A stretch of DNA of 64,000 bases, from contig JAURXM010000031.1 of NCBI GenBank assembly GCA_030654395.1, positions 124,001 to 188,000 of the forward strand. The letters are read 5' to 3'. A program made the position numbers and the translations under genes. Source of the stretch: Aquabacterium sp. (GTDB lineage: Bacteria > Pseudomonadota > Gammaproteobacteria > Burkholderiales > Burkholderiaceae_C). Below the pieces are notes generated by a model. The model ran no database searches and was not told where the DNA came from. It saw only the letters and a program-made list of their open reading frames with translations. Below, in pieces: positions 19,341-29,041 of this stretch. Within the stretch, counting starts at the first letter, position 1. Each line of letters opens with the position of its first letter.

Positions 19341-20264
19341 AAAATCGATTTGCTTGTTGATCGCGTCTTGCAAGGTGTCACCGACGTAGATGCCAAAGTG
19401 CCCGACCGGATACCGGTGCAACTCTGAGCCGGGCCCAGCCAGTTTCGCGGCTTTGAGCGCCGGCCCGACGGGTGTCAGGTCATCGCGGTCGGCGGCAAAA
19501 ATCTGAATGGGGCAGGCGATTTTGGACACATGCCGGATAGGGCGAAACGGCCACCGAACGAAGTCACGTGGGGCCAATCTGTTTTGCCAATCTACTCCCC
19601 GGATTTGGTCAACTTGGTTCATGGATTCGTCGCTCACATAGGCGGCCATCTCGCCGCTGCGGCCCATGCAACGCACATACACGGGTTTGGTCTGAAACAA
19701 ACCTGCCAGCGCGTCAGCCAAGCCATGGGCAAGCAGCCACAGGCCACGCAGCGGTGCCTTCAAGGTCAAACGCGCCGTCATATACAAACCCGTGGCCACG
19801 TTGTCCAGATTGGGTACCTGTATCACCAGCGCTTGCACGCGTGCGTCTTCATAGGCGCATTGCGTCGCGATGCCGCCGGAGTACGACGTGCCCCACAAGG
19901 CCACCCGTCTGGCGTCGACGCCGGGGGCCTCGCGTGCAAAGGCCAGAGCAGCGTGGTAGTCCTCGACCTGCATCTTGACGGAGATCAAGTCCCGTATCGC
20001 ACCGCCGCTTTGGCCAAAGCCTCTGTAGTCAAAGACAAAGACGTGAAAACCCGCTTTGGCAAACTGCTCGGCGTACAAGTGCAAGCCGCAATCGCGGGTC
20101 AGGCTCAAGCCGTGTCCCATCACGATGGCGGGCCGCTTTTCGGCACCGCGTGGCCCTGTGGGTGTGGGGGCGTAATGGCAGGCGGAGACCCTCACCCCTT
20201 TGGACTGGAAGTCCACTTGGCGGTGTTCAAATGTCTTGTCGATAAAGCGTGGGTGACTGCTCAT
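19311..20264 (-). CDS. Alpha/beta-hydrolase (X-Pro peptidase S15-like fold)
   Basis: The 317-residue protein starts at MSSHPRF. It shows GHGLSLTRDCG for the oxyanion hole, FDYRGFGQSGG, a nucleophile elbow GTSYSGG, an acid in AADRDDLTP and a C-terminal His in PVGHFGIY. The G-T-S-Y-S-G elbow is typical of dipeptidyl-peptidase S15-like and acyl-hydrolase proteins. It is the third gene of a minus-strand set (PanE-like, Vgb-like, hydrolase) with a 14-bp gap to the propeller gene, so they are likely one operon. A role in hydrolysing an ester or lactone of a shared substrate is an inference. Confidence 0.82.
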   Translation of the reverse strand: MSSHPRFIDKTFEHRQVDFQSKGVRVSACHYAPTPTGPRGAEKRPAIVMGHGLSLTRDCGLHLYAEQFAKAGFHVFVFDYRGFGQSGGAIRDLISVKMQVEDYHAALAFAREAPGVDARRVALWGTSYSGGIATQCAYEDARVQALVIQVPNLDNVATGLYMTARLTLKAPLRGLWLLAHGLADALAGLFQTKPVYVRCMGRSGEMAAYVSDESMNQVDQIRGVDWQNRLAPRDFVRWPFRPIRHVSKIACPIQIFAADRDDLTPVGPALKAAKLAGPGSELHRYPVGHFGIYVGDTLQDAINKQIDFLQRTLISPT

Positions 20265-20278
20265 TGGGTGTGTCTCAA

Positions 20279-21274
20279 TCAAGGCAGGGTGATGCGCACA
20301 ATCTTGTCGCCCAGTACTTCGGTGAACCATAAGTTGCCATCCGGCCCGACACTGATCCCGTCTGGCACCACGCCGAAGCCTAATTTATGGGGTTCTTCGT
20401 GAATCTGGCCATTTGGGTCTACGAACCCGACTTTGGAGCCGAAATACTCGACAAACCACATGTTGCCGTCTGGCCCGTTGACGATGCTGACTGGCGCACC
20501 GGGCTTGCTCAAACCCTGTTGGAAATGGGTGACCTGCCCCGTCGTGGTGATGCGGCCCACAGAGCCGGTGCCTTTGCTGAATAACTCGGTGAACCACAAG
20601 GCGCCATCGCGACCTGTATTGATATTCACCAGCATGGCAGCTGGTGCGGATTCAGTTTTGAAATAGGTGACTTTGCCTTGTGTGCTCATGCGGCCAATAC
20701 GGCCACCAAATCGTTCGGTGAACCACAAGTTGCCATCTGGCCCGGCGACAATATCTGTCGGCATCTTCAAAGCACTGCTGGCATTGAATTCAGTGATGAC
20801 GCCGCTGGTGGAGATGCGGCCAATTTTGCCTGTGCCAGACTCAGTGAACCACATGTGGCCATCAGGGCCGGCGGCAATACCAAATGGCCTGGCACCAATC
20901 AGGCCCTTTGACAGGCCATCGCTGAACTCGGTTATTTTGCCATCAGGTGTGATGCGGCCAATTTTGTTGCAAAGCAATTCGGTGAACCATAAATTACCAT
21001 CCGGGCCTCTCGCGATGCGATCCGGGCCACAAAGCGGGCTCATACCGTCTTTGTACGTGGCCAGTAATTCGCCTTTGGGGGACATTTTGCCGATGTAGTT
21101 GCCCAGTGTGGCTGCAAACCAGATGTTGCCGTCAAACCCGGCCACGGTGGTTGCAGCACCAGAGCCTTTGGGGATGGCGAAAATATCGGCGGTGGTGGCC
21201 GATGCATTCATGCCGCAGCCCATGCTGAGGCAAGCTGAGATGGCTATGATTTGGTGAATATATTTTCTTGACAT
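20279..21274 (-). CDS. Exported Vgb-like (streptogramin lyase-type) beta-propeller
   Basis: The 331-residue protein begins with a signal peptide (MSRKYIHQIIAISACLS, then cleavage near ASAT). The body is a series of about seven repeats of the form GPDGNLWFTE...KIGRIT, the hallmark of virginiamycin B lyase-like and NHL-type propellers. True Vgb linearises streptogramin B by elimination and is cytoplasmic, so this exported protein is more likely a binding or surface propeller or a lyase with another target. The chosen start removes eight extra residues and leaves a 20-bp gap to the upstream gene. Cys residues in the mature part (PLCGPDR, LLCNK) could form a disulfide in the periplasm. Confidence 0.8.
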   Translation of the reverse strand: MSRKYIHQIIAISACLSMGCGMNASATTADIFAIPKGSGAATTVAGFDGNIWFAATLGNYIGKMSPKGELLATYKDGMSPLCGPDRIARGPDGNLWFTELLCNKIGRITPDGKITEFSDGLSKGLIGARPFGIAAGPDGHMWFTESGTGKIGRISTSGVITEFNASSALKMPTDIVAGPDGNLWFTERFGGRIGRMSTQGKVTYFKTESAPAAMLVNINTGRDGALWFTELFSKGTGSVGRITTTGQVTHFQQGLSKPGAPVSIVNGPDGNMWFVEYFGSKVGFVDPNGQIHEEPHKLGFGVVPDGISVGPDGNLWFTEVLGDKIVRITLP

Positions 21275-21294
21275 GTAGTACTCCTTAACATGAG

Positions 21295-22248
21295 TCAACA
21301 GATTGATACGTTGTTATTGGTTTGGCTAACCAAGGTATTGAGAGCCGGTAGCTTGTTCAAGCCACCGGTGGTATCTAGCGCACAGAGCGCTTCGATCAGG
21401 TAAGCCACTTCATCCTTGGCATGCCCCACGTGGGCGTTTGTAGCAGCGCGCACCATGCGTGTTCTGAATGAGGCCCAGACGAATATAGTCAATAGAAAAT
21501 ACGGGACATGCTGGACAAAGCGCATATTCCACGGTTCAATGTTCGACTGGATGCGTTTGAGGGTGCTAAACCCCTCTTTCATGGCGCTGGCGATCAATTT
21601 GGCCTTGGACCAAGGCAGGTTGTTATCCGTGCCGGTCAGTAAACCCGCTGCCATGATCGGTGCCATGAATGCCGCATGGGTTTTTAACCATGCTGGCATA
21701 TCAGCACAAATGGCCGTGGCGATCCCGGATGATTGGAACATGTGACGGATTTCATCAAGACCTGCTGGCGTGTAATCAGGCATGGCACCCACTGTGGTAA
21801 TTTGCATCCAAGCCAGATACCGTGGCATGACCATATATTCAAGCTGTTGGTTTTTTATGTCGGCCAATATGGCAGGCAAGCCCAGCATGAATCGATCGCG
21901 ACCTACTGCCTGGCGCAAGGGTGCGACATCGGTGACCGTGTTGAGCATGAATAAAATATATTGTGAATTTGATGCTGCAATCATCGGCAACAGCGCGTCT
22001 AGTTGCTGGCCTTGAACAGAGACAATCATCAAGTCCCAAATCACATCAGGGTTAATTGCCGACAGGGGGGTGACGGCGGCTTCGCTTTGCCTCCCTGTGA
22101 GCATGTTTTTCACTCGAAGCGAGGATGTTAGGGTTAAGGCCGCCAGCCGATTGCCCCTCGCAAAAATACCGACCTCATGCCCAGCTTTAGACAGATATAA
22201 ACCCAAGGTGCTGCCGACAGATCCGGCGCCAACAATCAATATTTTCAT
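21295..22248 (-). CDS. Ketopantoate reductase (PanE/ApbA)-family dehydrogenase
   Basis: The 317-residue protein carries the N-terminal Rossmann motif ILIVGAGSVGSTLGLYLSKAG and the PanE-type pattern of an NADP-binding domain followed by a helical C-terminal domain. Residues 160-310 match the family only loosely, and a hydrophobic stretch PYFLLTIFVWASF is present. True PanE reduces 2-dehydropantoate. This member lies with an exported propeller and a hydrolase gene under a divergent AraC regulator, so another 2-oxo or hydroxy acid substrate is more plausible. Its A+T content looks higher than that of its neighbours, which may mean transfer. It is the first gene of the minus-strand operon. Confidence 0.75.
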   Translation of the reverse strand: MKILIVGAGSVGSTLGLYLSKAGHEVGIFARGNRLAALTLTSSLRVKNMLTGRQSEAAVTPLSAINPDVIWDLMIVSVQGQQLDALLPMIAASNSQYILFMLNTVTDVAPLRQAVGRDRFMLGLPAILADIKNQQLEYMVMPRYLAWMQITTVGAMPDYTPAGLDEIRHMFQSSGIATAICADMPAWLKTHAAFMAPIMAAGLLTGTDNNLPWSKAKLIASAMKEGFSTLKRIQSNIEPWNMRFVQHVPYFLLTIFVWASFRTRMVRAATNAHVGHAKDEVAYLIEALCALDTTGGLNKLPALNTLVSQTNNNVSIC

Positions 22249-22396
22249 GGTGTATATGTTCGAATCGTCGGTGACAAAGCGTGCTTATAATTTTGCGCAT
22301 GACGAGTTCGTTAAACGAGGTTTAATCTGGTCACAATGGGGTTCAATATGGCCATTTCACGCTCATTTCAGTCAACTACAGTATTAACCCGCCCCT

Positions 22397-23413
22397 ATGC
22401 CCACACCGCTTGCCGTTGAGTTAATCAGCAAACGAGCAGACATCTTGGTCGAGCTGGCGCTGGAGCGCGGCGCGACCTGGTCCCAGTTGACCGTGGGCAC
22501 AGCGGCTGAAGGCTCAGCAATGGGCGCGGTGAAGTTGTGCACGGTCAAAGACCACGGCTTGCTGATGCGCAACGTCATGAAGTTGTTTCCTGACAGTGAC
22601 ATGGCTTTGTGCTGGGGAAGCCGGGTGAGCCTGAACGCCCGAGGTAGCTTTGGGCTGGCCATGATGAGCATGGCCACGCTGGCCGACGTGGCTGCACACG
22701 TTGAGCAATTGCGCGAGATCCTTCAGAGCTCTTATCGTCTCAGCCACGAGGTCGTGGGTGATGAGCTCTGGCTGAAAATCGACTACCCAGCAGCAGCCAA
22801 AGGCAGCGAGTTGGCTCGCTTCAATACCGAGGCCATGTTTGCCAGTTATGTGACCCTGATCGCGACCCTGTTGGGCGTGGATGGGCGGGCGCTGCGGGTG
22901 TTGATGCCAGGCACGGCGCCTGTTCACAGCGCCGCCTACCCACGTTATCTGGCACGCCAAAGCGTGTTCATGGCGGATGGTTACGTCTTGGTGTACCCCG
23001 CCAGTTTGCTGCACATGCCGATTCGAGGGGCCAGCCGCACCTTGGCATCGCACTACCTCCAAGAGTTCAACGCAGCCCTGCGTGAAGCCAAGGCTTGCGA
23101 AGGCGTGGCACTGCGGGTGGCGCAGGTTTTGGGGGCTCGCGTGGGTGACTACCCCGATCTCCCGACGGTGGCGCGTAGCCTTGGTCTGGGTGAGCGCAGT
23201 TTGCGGCGCCGCCTTGCCGAGGATGGCGCTGGTTTTCATCAGCTTCTGAGCCAGGCCAAGCAAGCCCATGCTGAACGTCTGTTAGGCGACCTCAGTTTGT
23301 CTGTGGACGCCATCGCGTCTCAGCTGGGGTTCAGCGATGCAGCCAATTTCCGCAAGGCCTTCAGGCAGTGGACGCAGATGTCGCCTGCGCAATGGCGTGC
23401 GCGTTTAAGTTAG
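22397..23413 (+). CDS. AraC-family regulator with N-terminal ligand domain
   Basis: The 338-residue protein has an N-terminal effector domain of the kind found in OruR/PhbR-like AraC proteins (CWGSRVSLNARGSFGLAMM) and two C-terminal helix-turn-helix motifs (about 252-335: LPTVARSLGLGERSLRRRL and VDAIASQLGFSDAANFRKAF). It diverges from the PanE-like operon across 148 bp and is its likely regulator. Two more AraC proteins of the same architecture occur in this window (29042 and 49764), each divergent from an enzyme gene. The effector is unknown. Confidence 0.88.
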   Translation: MPTPLAVELISKRADILVELALERGATWSQLTVGTAAEGSAMGAVKLCTVKDHGLLMRNVMKLFPDSDMALCWGSRVSLNARGSFGLAMMSMATLADVAAHVEQLREILQSSYRLSHEVVGDELWLKIDYPAAAKGSELARFNTEAMFASYVTLIATLLGVDGRALRVLMPGTAPVHSAAYPRYLARQSVFMADGYVLVYPASLLHMPIRGASRTLASHYLQEFNAALREAKACEGVALRVAQVLGARVGDYPDLPTVARSLGLGERSLRRRLAEDGAGFHQLLSQAKQAHAERLLGDLSLSVDAIASQLGFSDAANFRKAFRQWTQMSPAQWRARLS

Positions 23414-23561
23414 AAGGGAAGCTGACCGATACAGAAGGCTTGTCTCGACTGGCCCTCCACTCACCTCCTATGGTTGCTTCAGCCTCGCTACCGTATACAG
23501 ACGCCCATGAGGTTCGGCGCAAGGGCCTCAAGCGGCTCATGTTTTCGTTGCAGCTCTGCGT

Positions 23562-24926
23562 TTGTGTCATATGCGCTGGCTAAGTCCCATCGCTCCCCCT
23601 ATCCGTGCGGTGCCACCAGCTTTGGTCGCCAAGCACAGGCGCAGGGTGGCCATGCTTTTGCTGTTTGGCAGCAGTGTGGCCATTGTCGTCAGTACGTTTT
23701 GGGCGTGTTATCTGATCGTGCTAGGGCAGTGGACCAGTGTGCCCATTGAACTGGCTACATCGGCCGTTGGCATCATGTGTGTGGTGCTTATTCGGCGCGA
23801 CAAGCTGGCGGCGGCATCCGCGCTCTACTTCTCGGCCATGTTCGTTGTGGTCTGCGCCGTCGCCGTGGTCTTGGATAACCCCTCTCCGCAGACACCTCGG
23901 GTGGCGCACCATTTTTTGCTGCCCTTGGGTACAGCCGCATACTTGATGCTGCGTGGCAGTCGTTTGTGGTGGTTGCGGCACGGCGTGCCTGCTGTATTTT
24001 TTGCCGCTTTTTGTGTCCTGGACAGCAACCTGTTTTGGATGACGAGCGCTTACAACTTGCCTGAAGACGTTCGTGGTGTGGGTCTGTGGATGACCAACGG
24101 GTTTTGCATGGTATCGCTCTATTTGGTGCTGCATGTGATGCAGGCTGATGTCGTTGCGACCCATCGGTTTGAGGCCGACCTGCGCCAAGCCTTGGTGGAT
24201 GGACAATTCATCCTGCACTACCAACCCCAGATTGGCTCAGATGGTCACGTGACGGGTGCCGAGGCCTTGGTGCGCTGGGTGCACCCCAAACTTGGCATGG
24301 TGCCGCCCAATGATTTCATCCCCTTGGCCGAGGAGACAGGCTTGATCTTGCCGCTGGGTGATTGGGTGCTCAAACAAGCCTGCGTGCAACTTGCGGCATG
24401 GGCGACGCAGCCAGAGATGGCGTCCCTCAAGCTGGCCGTGAATGTGAGCGCACGCCAGTTCCGTCAACCCGACTTTGTGCTGCAAGTATTGAACATCGTT
24501 GAGCGCTGCGGCATCGAGCCCAATCGCCTCAAACTGGAGCTGACAGAGAGCATGCTCGTCAACGACATGGACGACATCATCACGAAAATGAAGCAACTCA
24601 AAGAGCGTGGTGTGGGTTTCTCGCTGGATGACTTTGGCACCGGGTACTCGTCTCTGGCCTACCTCAAGCGCCTGCCGCTGGACCAGCTCAAAATCGACAG
24701 GTCTTTTGTCAAAGACCTATTGACCAATGCCAACGATGCCGCCATTGCACAAACCGTGGTCAGCTTGGGACGTGCTTTGGGCATGGAGGTGATCGCCGAG
24801 GGGGTGGAAACACAAGGCCAGCGTGACCATTTGATCACCCTTGGCTGCCATGCCTTTCAAGGCTATTTTTACAGCAAGCCTTTGGCCAGCGGCGACTTGG
24901 ATGTTTTTGTGAAAGCACGTGCCTAG
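23562..24926 (+). CDS. Membrane-bound EAL-domain c-di-GMP phosphodiesterase
   Basis: The protein has about 454 residues; an ATG at 23571 is an alternative start. Residues about 25-200 contain five or six membrane segments forming an input domain. The EAL domain follows (about 205-450) with the key motifs intact: EALVRW, NVSARQF, ELTES, DDFGTGYSSL, KIDRSF and EGVET. These are the metal- and substrate-binding residues, so an active enzyme that linearises cyclic di-GMP is expected. There is no GGDEF domain. The gene is followed at 20 bp by arfB but is functionally unrelated. The ligand sensed by the membrane domain is unknown. Confidence 0.9.
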   Translation: MCHMRWLSPIAPPIRAVPPALVAKHRRRVAMLLLFGSSVAIVVSTFWACYLIVLGQWTSVPIELATSAVGIMCVVLIRRDKLAAASALYFSAMFVVVCAVAVVLDNPSPQTPRVAHHFLLPLGTAAYLMLRGSRLWWLRHGVPAVFFAAFCVLDSNLFWMTSAYNLPEDVRGVGLWMTNGFCMVSLYLVLHVMQADVVATHRFEADLRQALVDGQFILHYQPQIGSDGHVTGAEALVRWVHPKLGMVPPNDFIPLAEETGLILPLGDWVLKQACVQLAAWATQPEMASLKLAVNVSARQFRQPDFVLQVLNIVERCGIEPNRLKLELTESMLVNDMDDIITKMKQLKERGVGFSLDDFGTGYSSLAYLKRLPLDQLKIDRSFVKDLLTNANDAAIAQTVVSLGRALGMEVIAEGVETQGQRDHLITLGCHAFQGYFYSKPLASGDLDVFVKARA

Positions 24927-24945
24927 TCCGTCTAGACTGCGTGCC

Positions 24946-25359
24946 ATGCCTGATCCCCTGATCCCCTTGCGCGAAGCAGAAATGGACTTCAGTGCCATCC
25001 GCGCCCAAGGTGCGGGTGGCCAGAACGTCAACAAAGTGTCCAACGCGGTGCACCTGCGTTTTGACATACCTGCATCATCCTTGCCTGATGTCATCAAGGA
25101 TCGCTTGCTGGCACTGAGCGACCAGCGCATCACGGCCGATGGCGTCGTGGTCATCAAAGCACAAGGCAGCCGCAGCTTGGAGCAAAACAAAGCCGATGCG
25201 GTATCGCGTTTGCAGGCTTTGGTCGATGGCGTGGCGGTGTTGCCCAAGGCCAGGCGTGCCACAAGGCCGACGCGCAGCTCGCAACGCAAGCGGCTGGAGG
25301 GCAAAGCGGTCAAGGGTGATGTCAAGCGTTTGCGTGGCCGCGTGTCGGGCAGCGACTAG
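24946..25359 (+). CDS. arfB: Alternative ribosome-rescue factor B (peptidyl-tRNA hydrolase)
   Basis: The 137-residue protein carries the release-factor GGQ motif in RAQGAGGQNVNK and a basic, Arg/Lys-rich C-terminal tail that in ArfB (YaeJ) enters the empty mRNA channel of stalled ribosomes. Length and layout match the family. It hydrolyses peptidyl-tRNA on non-stop ribosomes as a backup to tmRNA. The start at MPDPLIP puts the GGQ motif at the usual distance from the N-terminus; an upstream ATG at 24919 would overlap the EAL gene. Confidence 0.92.
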   Translation: MPDPLIPLREAEMDFSAIRAQGAGGQNVNKVSNAVHLRFDIPASSLPDVIKDRLLALSDQRITADGVVVIKAQGSRSLEQNKADAVSRLQALVDGVAVLPKARRATRPTRSSQRKRLEGKAVKGDVKRLRGRVSGSD

Positions 25360-25481
25360 AGGCAGGGGCCCTCAGCTTGCGGGGCATGCCTAGTGCCTTG
25401 GGATAGCCATGACTTGGCAAGACGCCATTTTTAAACGACCATGGCGGCCGCAACGCACATCGTGTGCAAAAGGATGATGAC

Positions 25482-26171
25482 ATGAACAAATATGCAGCAG
25501 AGTTTATTGGGACGTTTTGGTTGGTCTTCGGTGGTTGTGGCAGCGCTGTGCTGGCCGCAGCCTTTCCGGGTCTTGGTATTGGCTTTGTCGGGGTCTCGCT
25601 GGCTTTTGGCTTGACCGTGTTGACCATGGCCTACAGCATTGGCCACATCAGTGGCTGCCATCTGAACCCCGCTGTGTCGGTCGGCTTGTGGGCCGGTGGC
25701 CGCTTCTCAGCGGCTGACTTGCTGCCCTATGTGTTGTCGCAGGTGGTTGGTGGTGTCGCGGCTGCGGGCGCGCTCTACCTGATTGCGTCGGGCAAGGCTG
25801 GTTTTGATGTGACGGCTGGCTTTGCGTCTAACGGTTTTGGTGCTCACTCACCTGGCGGCTTCTCGATGCAAGCCGCACTGGTGTGCGAGTTGGTGCTCAC
25901 AGCGATGTTCCTGTTCATCATCATGGGCGCCACCGATGACCGTGCGCCCAAGGGCTTTGCGCCACTGGCCATTGGCTTGGGCCTGACCTTGATCCACCTG
26001 ATCAGCATCCCCGTGACCAACACCTCCGTCAATCCTGCTCGCAGCACAGCCGTCGCTTTGTTTGCTGGTGGTTGGGCCATCGAGCAGTTGTGGTTGTTCT
26101 GGGTTGCCCCGATCTTGGGTGGTGTGATTGGCGCTTTGACCTACCGCTTTGTGGACGGCAACAAAGCCTGA
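25482..26171 (+). CDS. aqpZ: Aquaporin Z
   Basis: The 229-residue, six-helix membrane channel has both NPA boxes (HLNPAVS and VNPARS). The selectivity-filter His, Thr and Arg are present in [19 protein letters not shown], matching water-selective AqpZ rather than glycerol facilitators. It works in the inner membrane for rapid water flow. AGGATGATGAC supplies the ribosome binding site before the ATG. The gene is monocistronic and converges on an SDR gene; a strong hairpin lies between them. Confidence 0.95.
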   Translation: MNKYAAEFIGTFWLVFGGCGSAVLAAAFPGLGIGFVGVSLAFGLTVLTMAYSIGHISGCHLNPAVSVGLWAGGRFSAADLLPYVLSQVVGGVAAAGALYLIASGKAGFDVTAGFASNGFGAHSPGGFSMQAALVCELVLTAMFLFIIMGATDDRAPKGFAPLAIGLGLTLIHLISIPVTNTSVNPARSTAVALFAGGWAIEQLWLFWVAPILGGVIGALTYRFVDGNKA

Positions 26172-26187
26172 GGCAGGCCCCGGCTGT

Positions 26188-26218
26188 GCCTGATTTCAGC
26201 ACGGTGCTGAGATCAGGC
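26188..26218. terminator. Hairpin between convergent aqpZ and SDR genes
   Basis: GCCTGAT (26188-26194) pairs with ATCAGGC (26212-26218), and inside it CAGCAC pairs with GTGCTG, separated by small internal loops. The structure lies between two convergent genes and overlaps the SDR stop codon. No T-tract follows on either side, so it may stabilise mRNA ends rather than act as a classic intrinsic terminator. Confidence 0.55.
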
Positions 26219-27016
26219 TCTGTCCCACTCTCTCTTGTCAACGAGATACTGCGAGAACACCAGCTTGAAGAAGAACGGGATCCAGCTGCGGGGCACCAGC
26301 CTCGAACCCAGATACATCAGGTTGTTCAACAGACCGGGAAAGACCAGTTTGTCATTTCGGGCCAAGGCCGCCAGACCAAGCTGCGCCGCCTGCTTGGCTG
26401 GCATGAGTTTGTTGACGGCCACCGATGTGCCGCTGACCTTGTAGAAGTCGGTGGCCGTGGCACCGGGACAGAAGGCCGTGCAGTTCACGCCGTGAGGCTT
26501 CAGGGCGTGATGGGCACCTTCGGTGAAGTGGGACACATAAGACTTGGTAGCGTGGTAAATGACCGACTTCGGGCTGATGGAAATCATGCCCACGGATGAG
26601 ATATTCAAAATGCCACCCGACTTCCTTTTGATCATTTCCAGACCGAAGGCGTGGGTGAGCTGTGTCAGTGCCAAGACATTCAGCTCGATCATCTTCTCGT
26701 AAATGGCGAAGTCATATTTGAAGATATCGCCGAAATGATCGAAGCCGGCATTGTTGATGAGAATAGTAGATTTGCGCGCATACCGATCAATCAGTTGCTT
26801 CCGATCACTTTCTTGGTTGAGATCGGCTGTGGCCAGTTCGATGACGATCTTGTTATTGACAGCCCTGCATAAAGCAGCCACTTCCTCGAGTTGAGGCATT
26901 CGCCTGGCAACCAGAATCAGTTTTTCGGCCACCTCAGCCAGCTCAATCGCAAAAGCCTTGCCAAGACCGGCAGATGCTCCGGTGATTAAAATGGTCTTTC
27001 CGTTATAGTATTTCAT
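26213..27016 (-). CDS. Short-chain dehydrogenase/reductase
   Basis: The 267-residue protein is a classical SDR: cofactor motif TGASAGLG (residues 13-20), NNAG, catalytic Ser in NISSVG, and Y-x-x-x-K in YHATKSY. The Arg after the second strand (VARR) favours NADP(H). The C-terminal part (LLNNLMYLGSRLVPRSWIPF) resembles membrane-associated SDRs that act on lipids or steroids. The downstream edge overlaps a hairpin. It is on the same strand as the frameshifted beta-helix gene and 15 bp after it, so the two are probably one transcript, but a shared pathway is not obvious. Confidence 0.88.
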   Translation of the reverse strand: MKYYNGKTILITGASAGLGKAFAIELAEVAEKLILVARRMPQLEEVAALCRAVNNKIVIELATADLNQESDRKQLIDRYARKSTILINNAGFDHFGDIFKYDFAIYEKMIELNVLALTQLTHAFGLEMIKRKSGGILNISSVGMISISPKSVIYHATKSYVSHFTEGAHHALKPHGVNCTAFCPGATATDFYKVSGTSVAVNKLMPAKQAAQLGLAALARNDKLVFPGLLNNLMYLGSRLVPRSWIPFFFKLVFSQYLVDKREWDRA

Positions 27017-27030
27017 GGTGATTGATCTTG

Positions 27031-28909
27031 CTATCGAGATTGAAATTTGGGCGGTGACTCAAGATGATCATCAATAACACGCCGCATAGGTTTGTAGGCG
27101 GGCTCTAGCCCGGCCTTATCTGCTACTTCCTGCGCCTCGGCTGGTAAAGCCCGCCCTGCTTGAATCAACTCGTTGTTGTCAACCCGATTGCTTTTGTCTG
27201 GCCAGAAGAACCGCAGACGGACGGCCTTGATCAAAATCACGGTAAGTCAGTACATCCGACCAGTTGTGATGGGTTTGGGTGTTGGTGGACATCACCAGCG
27301 CGACCCAAGCGCGTGAAATACGGTGATACCAAATTGGTTTAGGCATGTTGACTGAGAGATTGTTGTAAATCTCACCATGATCAACAAACACATCAAAATA
27401 GATGCCGGCGTTGTTGGGGCTGACGCCCACGCCGTCTATATAGTTGTGATGGATTTTGGTGTAGCCCGCATTTGAGCAGGCCACGTACAGTGCACCAAAA
27501 TCATCTAAGCCAGAACGCACCACATCGCTGGTTTTGTTCCACGAATATTCAATGTTGCCAGCATGGCCGCGCCAGCCAAGATGCCGCCAACTATTGCGAA
27601 TGGCGTTGATGGTGGTGCCACGAATTTCGTTGTGAGTGCAGCGCACGTTGCGCGAAAATTCAGAGTACGTGATGCCAGCGGCCAGGCTGTCTAGGCCGAC
27701 ATCGCGGATGTAGTTGTTGCAAAGCTCTACACCGTCGAAAAACTTGTTTTTGTTTTCTGGCAGGATGCCGTGCTTGCTTTTGTTGCTCACCCATAAATTG
27801 GTTTGGCTCAGAGAGATGGCGGAGCGTGAAACATCGCCAAAACCGTTGCCTGTGATTTGGATGTTGTGGCCTTGAAGATCAAAGTGCAGGGCGTCGTGGC
27901 CCATGTGCAAGAAGCAGTTGTCCCGCACAATGATGTTGTTGCCCGCGTTGACTTGTACAGCGGCTTCGGGTGTGGGTGTGATTGCTTTGGTGGGTTCGGT
28001 TGGGAAGCCAGCCGTCACGCCTATTTTGGTGCCTTTGCTATAGGCAAAATGGATGCCCTGAATGACGACATTGTTAATCGGGTCTTCTAGTGAACCATCC
28101 AGCTTAAAAAACGTCTTTAATTGCGAATACGTCAACACACTGTCAGGCCCAAAACCATCATCGGCGAAAGGTTTGAAATACAGTGCCGAAGCTTGTTTGT
28201 CCAAATACCACTCACCCTCGTCTGTGAGTAACTCGTAAGCGTTCTCGATGTAAAAACGTGCGAGTTTGATGGTGATGAAGTTCAGTAATATATACAGGCT
28301 AACAGGCTCCATGACACCTAATGCCGTGCTGGGGACTTTATAGCTTGCCAACTCAGCTGGGTCGAGCTGGATTTCTTTGCCAACAATACCTTGTACATTG
28401 GCTGGAATATGTCGCCACATGAATTGCTTGGTCACCACGATGTCATGTGGGTTTTTCCAGCTGGCCACATTCGGCGCGTCTTGGGTCATTTTTAAGCCGA
28501 GGCGGCTGTTTTTAAAGCCCTTGGGATTCCAGCCGGACCACGCACGCGTGAGGCGCTTTGAGCCTTGCCACAGGTGCTCAAAATCGCTGCCGGCGCTCAC
28601 CTGTGCTGCCCAGATGTTTTTTGATTCGTCGTATAGATGCCAGCCAGTTACAGATACAGCGCCGCTGAATACTGGTTTTGCGCCTTCGGCATGACACCAG
28701 CGCACAAAAAATCCGTTTTTACCAGCCGCATCAGATCGAATAACAATGGGCTGTGTTCTTGAATACAGGCCGTCATACAAATGCAGGTTAACGTCTTCTG
28801 ACATGTTGACGCATGCCGCTTTAACAAGCATCTGTGCTTGCTCAATAGAACAAGGGTCTGTTGGCGTACCGCGGCCATGGCCGTTGGGTGATACAAATAT
28901 ATCAGTCAT
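27031..28909 (-). pseudogene. Right-handed beta-helix protein, frameshifted near its C-terminus
   Basis: From MTDIFVSP the reading frame runs about 576 residues and shows parallel beta-helix repeats of pectate-lyase or chondroitinase-B-like type (NNIIVRDNCF, NIQITGNGF, HNEIRG, IHHNYIDG, GEIYNNLS). It leaves the expected frame after the segment SAVLLA (about 27192-27200) and stops at 27179. The adjacent frame continues with PDKSNRVDNN and a tail (PAEAQEVADKAGLEP) typical of the end of such enzymes, and stops at 27031. One indel therefore separates the last 45 or so residues. No signal peptide is seen. The propeptide-like first segment SPNGHGRGTPTDP is the usual N-terminal motif of these proteins. 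Either a recent mutation or a sequencing error would explain the break. Confidence 0.72.
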
Positions 28910-29041
28910 TAAAAACACAGACTACATTGCTGACTTATTGCTCACGATTTAATCTGCAACCGTGTGATGCGCAGATTTTGAGCGATAGACGCTCCCACGC
29001 TATTGACAGATACCGACATACACTTGACAGTTGCAGACATC

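Noticed and set aside
20433-21098. Plus-strand frames with repeated SVNHKLPSGP-like units
   Set aside because: They are the complement of the propeller repeats encoded on the minus strand; the repeats explain the pattern.
25355-25394. Hairpin after arfB (ACTAG-A-GGCA with TGCCTAGT)
   Set aside because: A bulged stem with a long loop and no T-tract; not a credible terminator.
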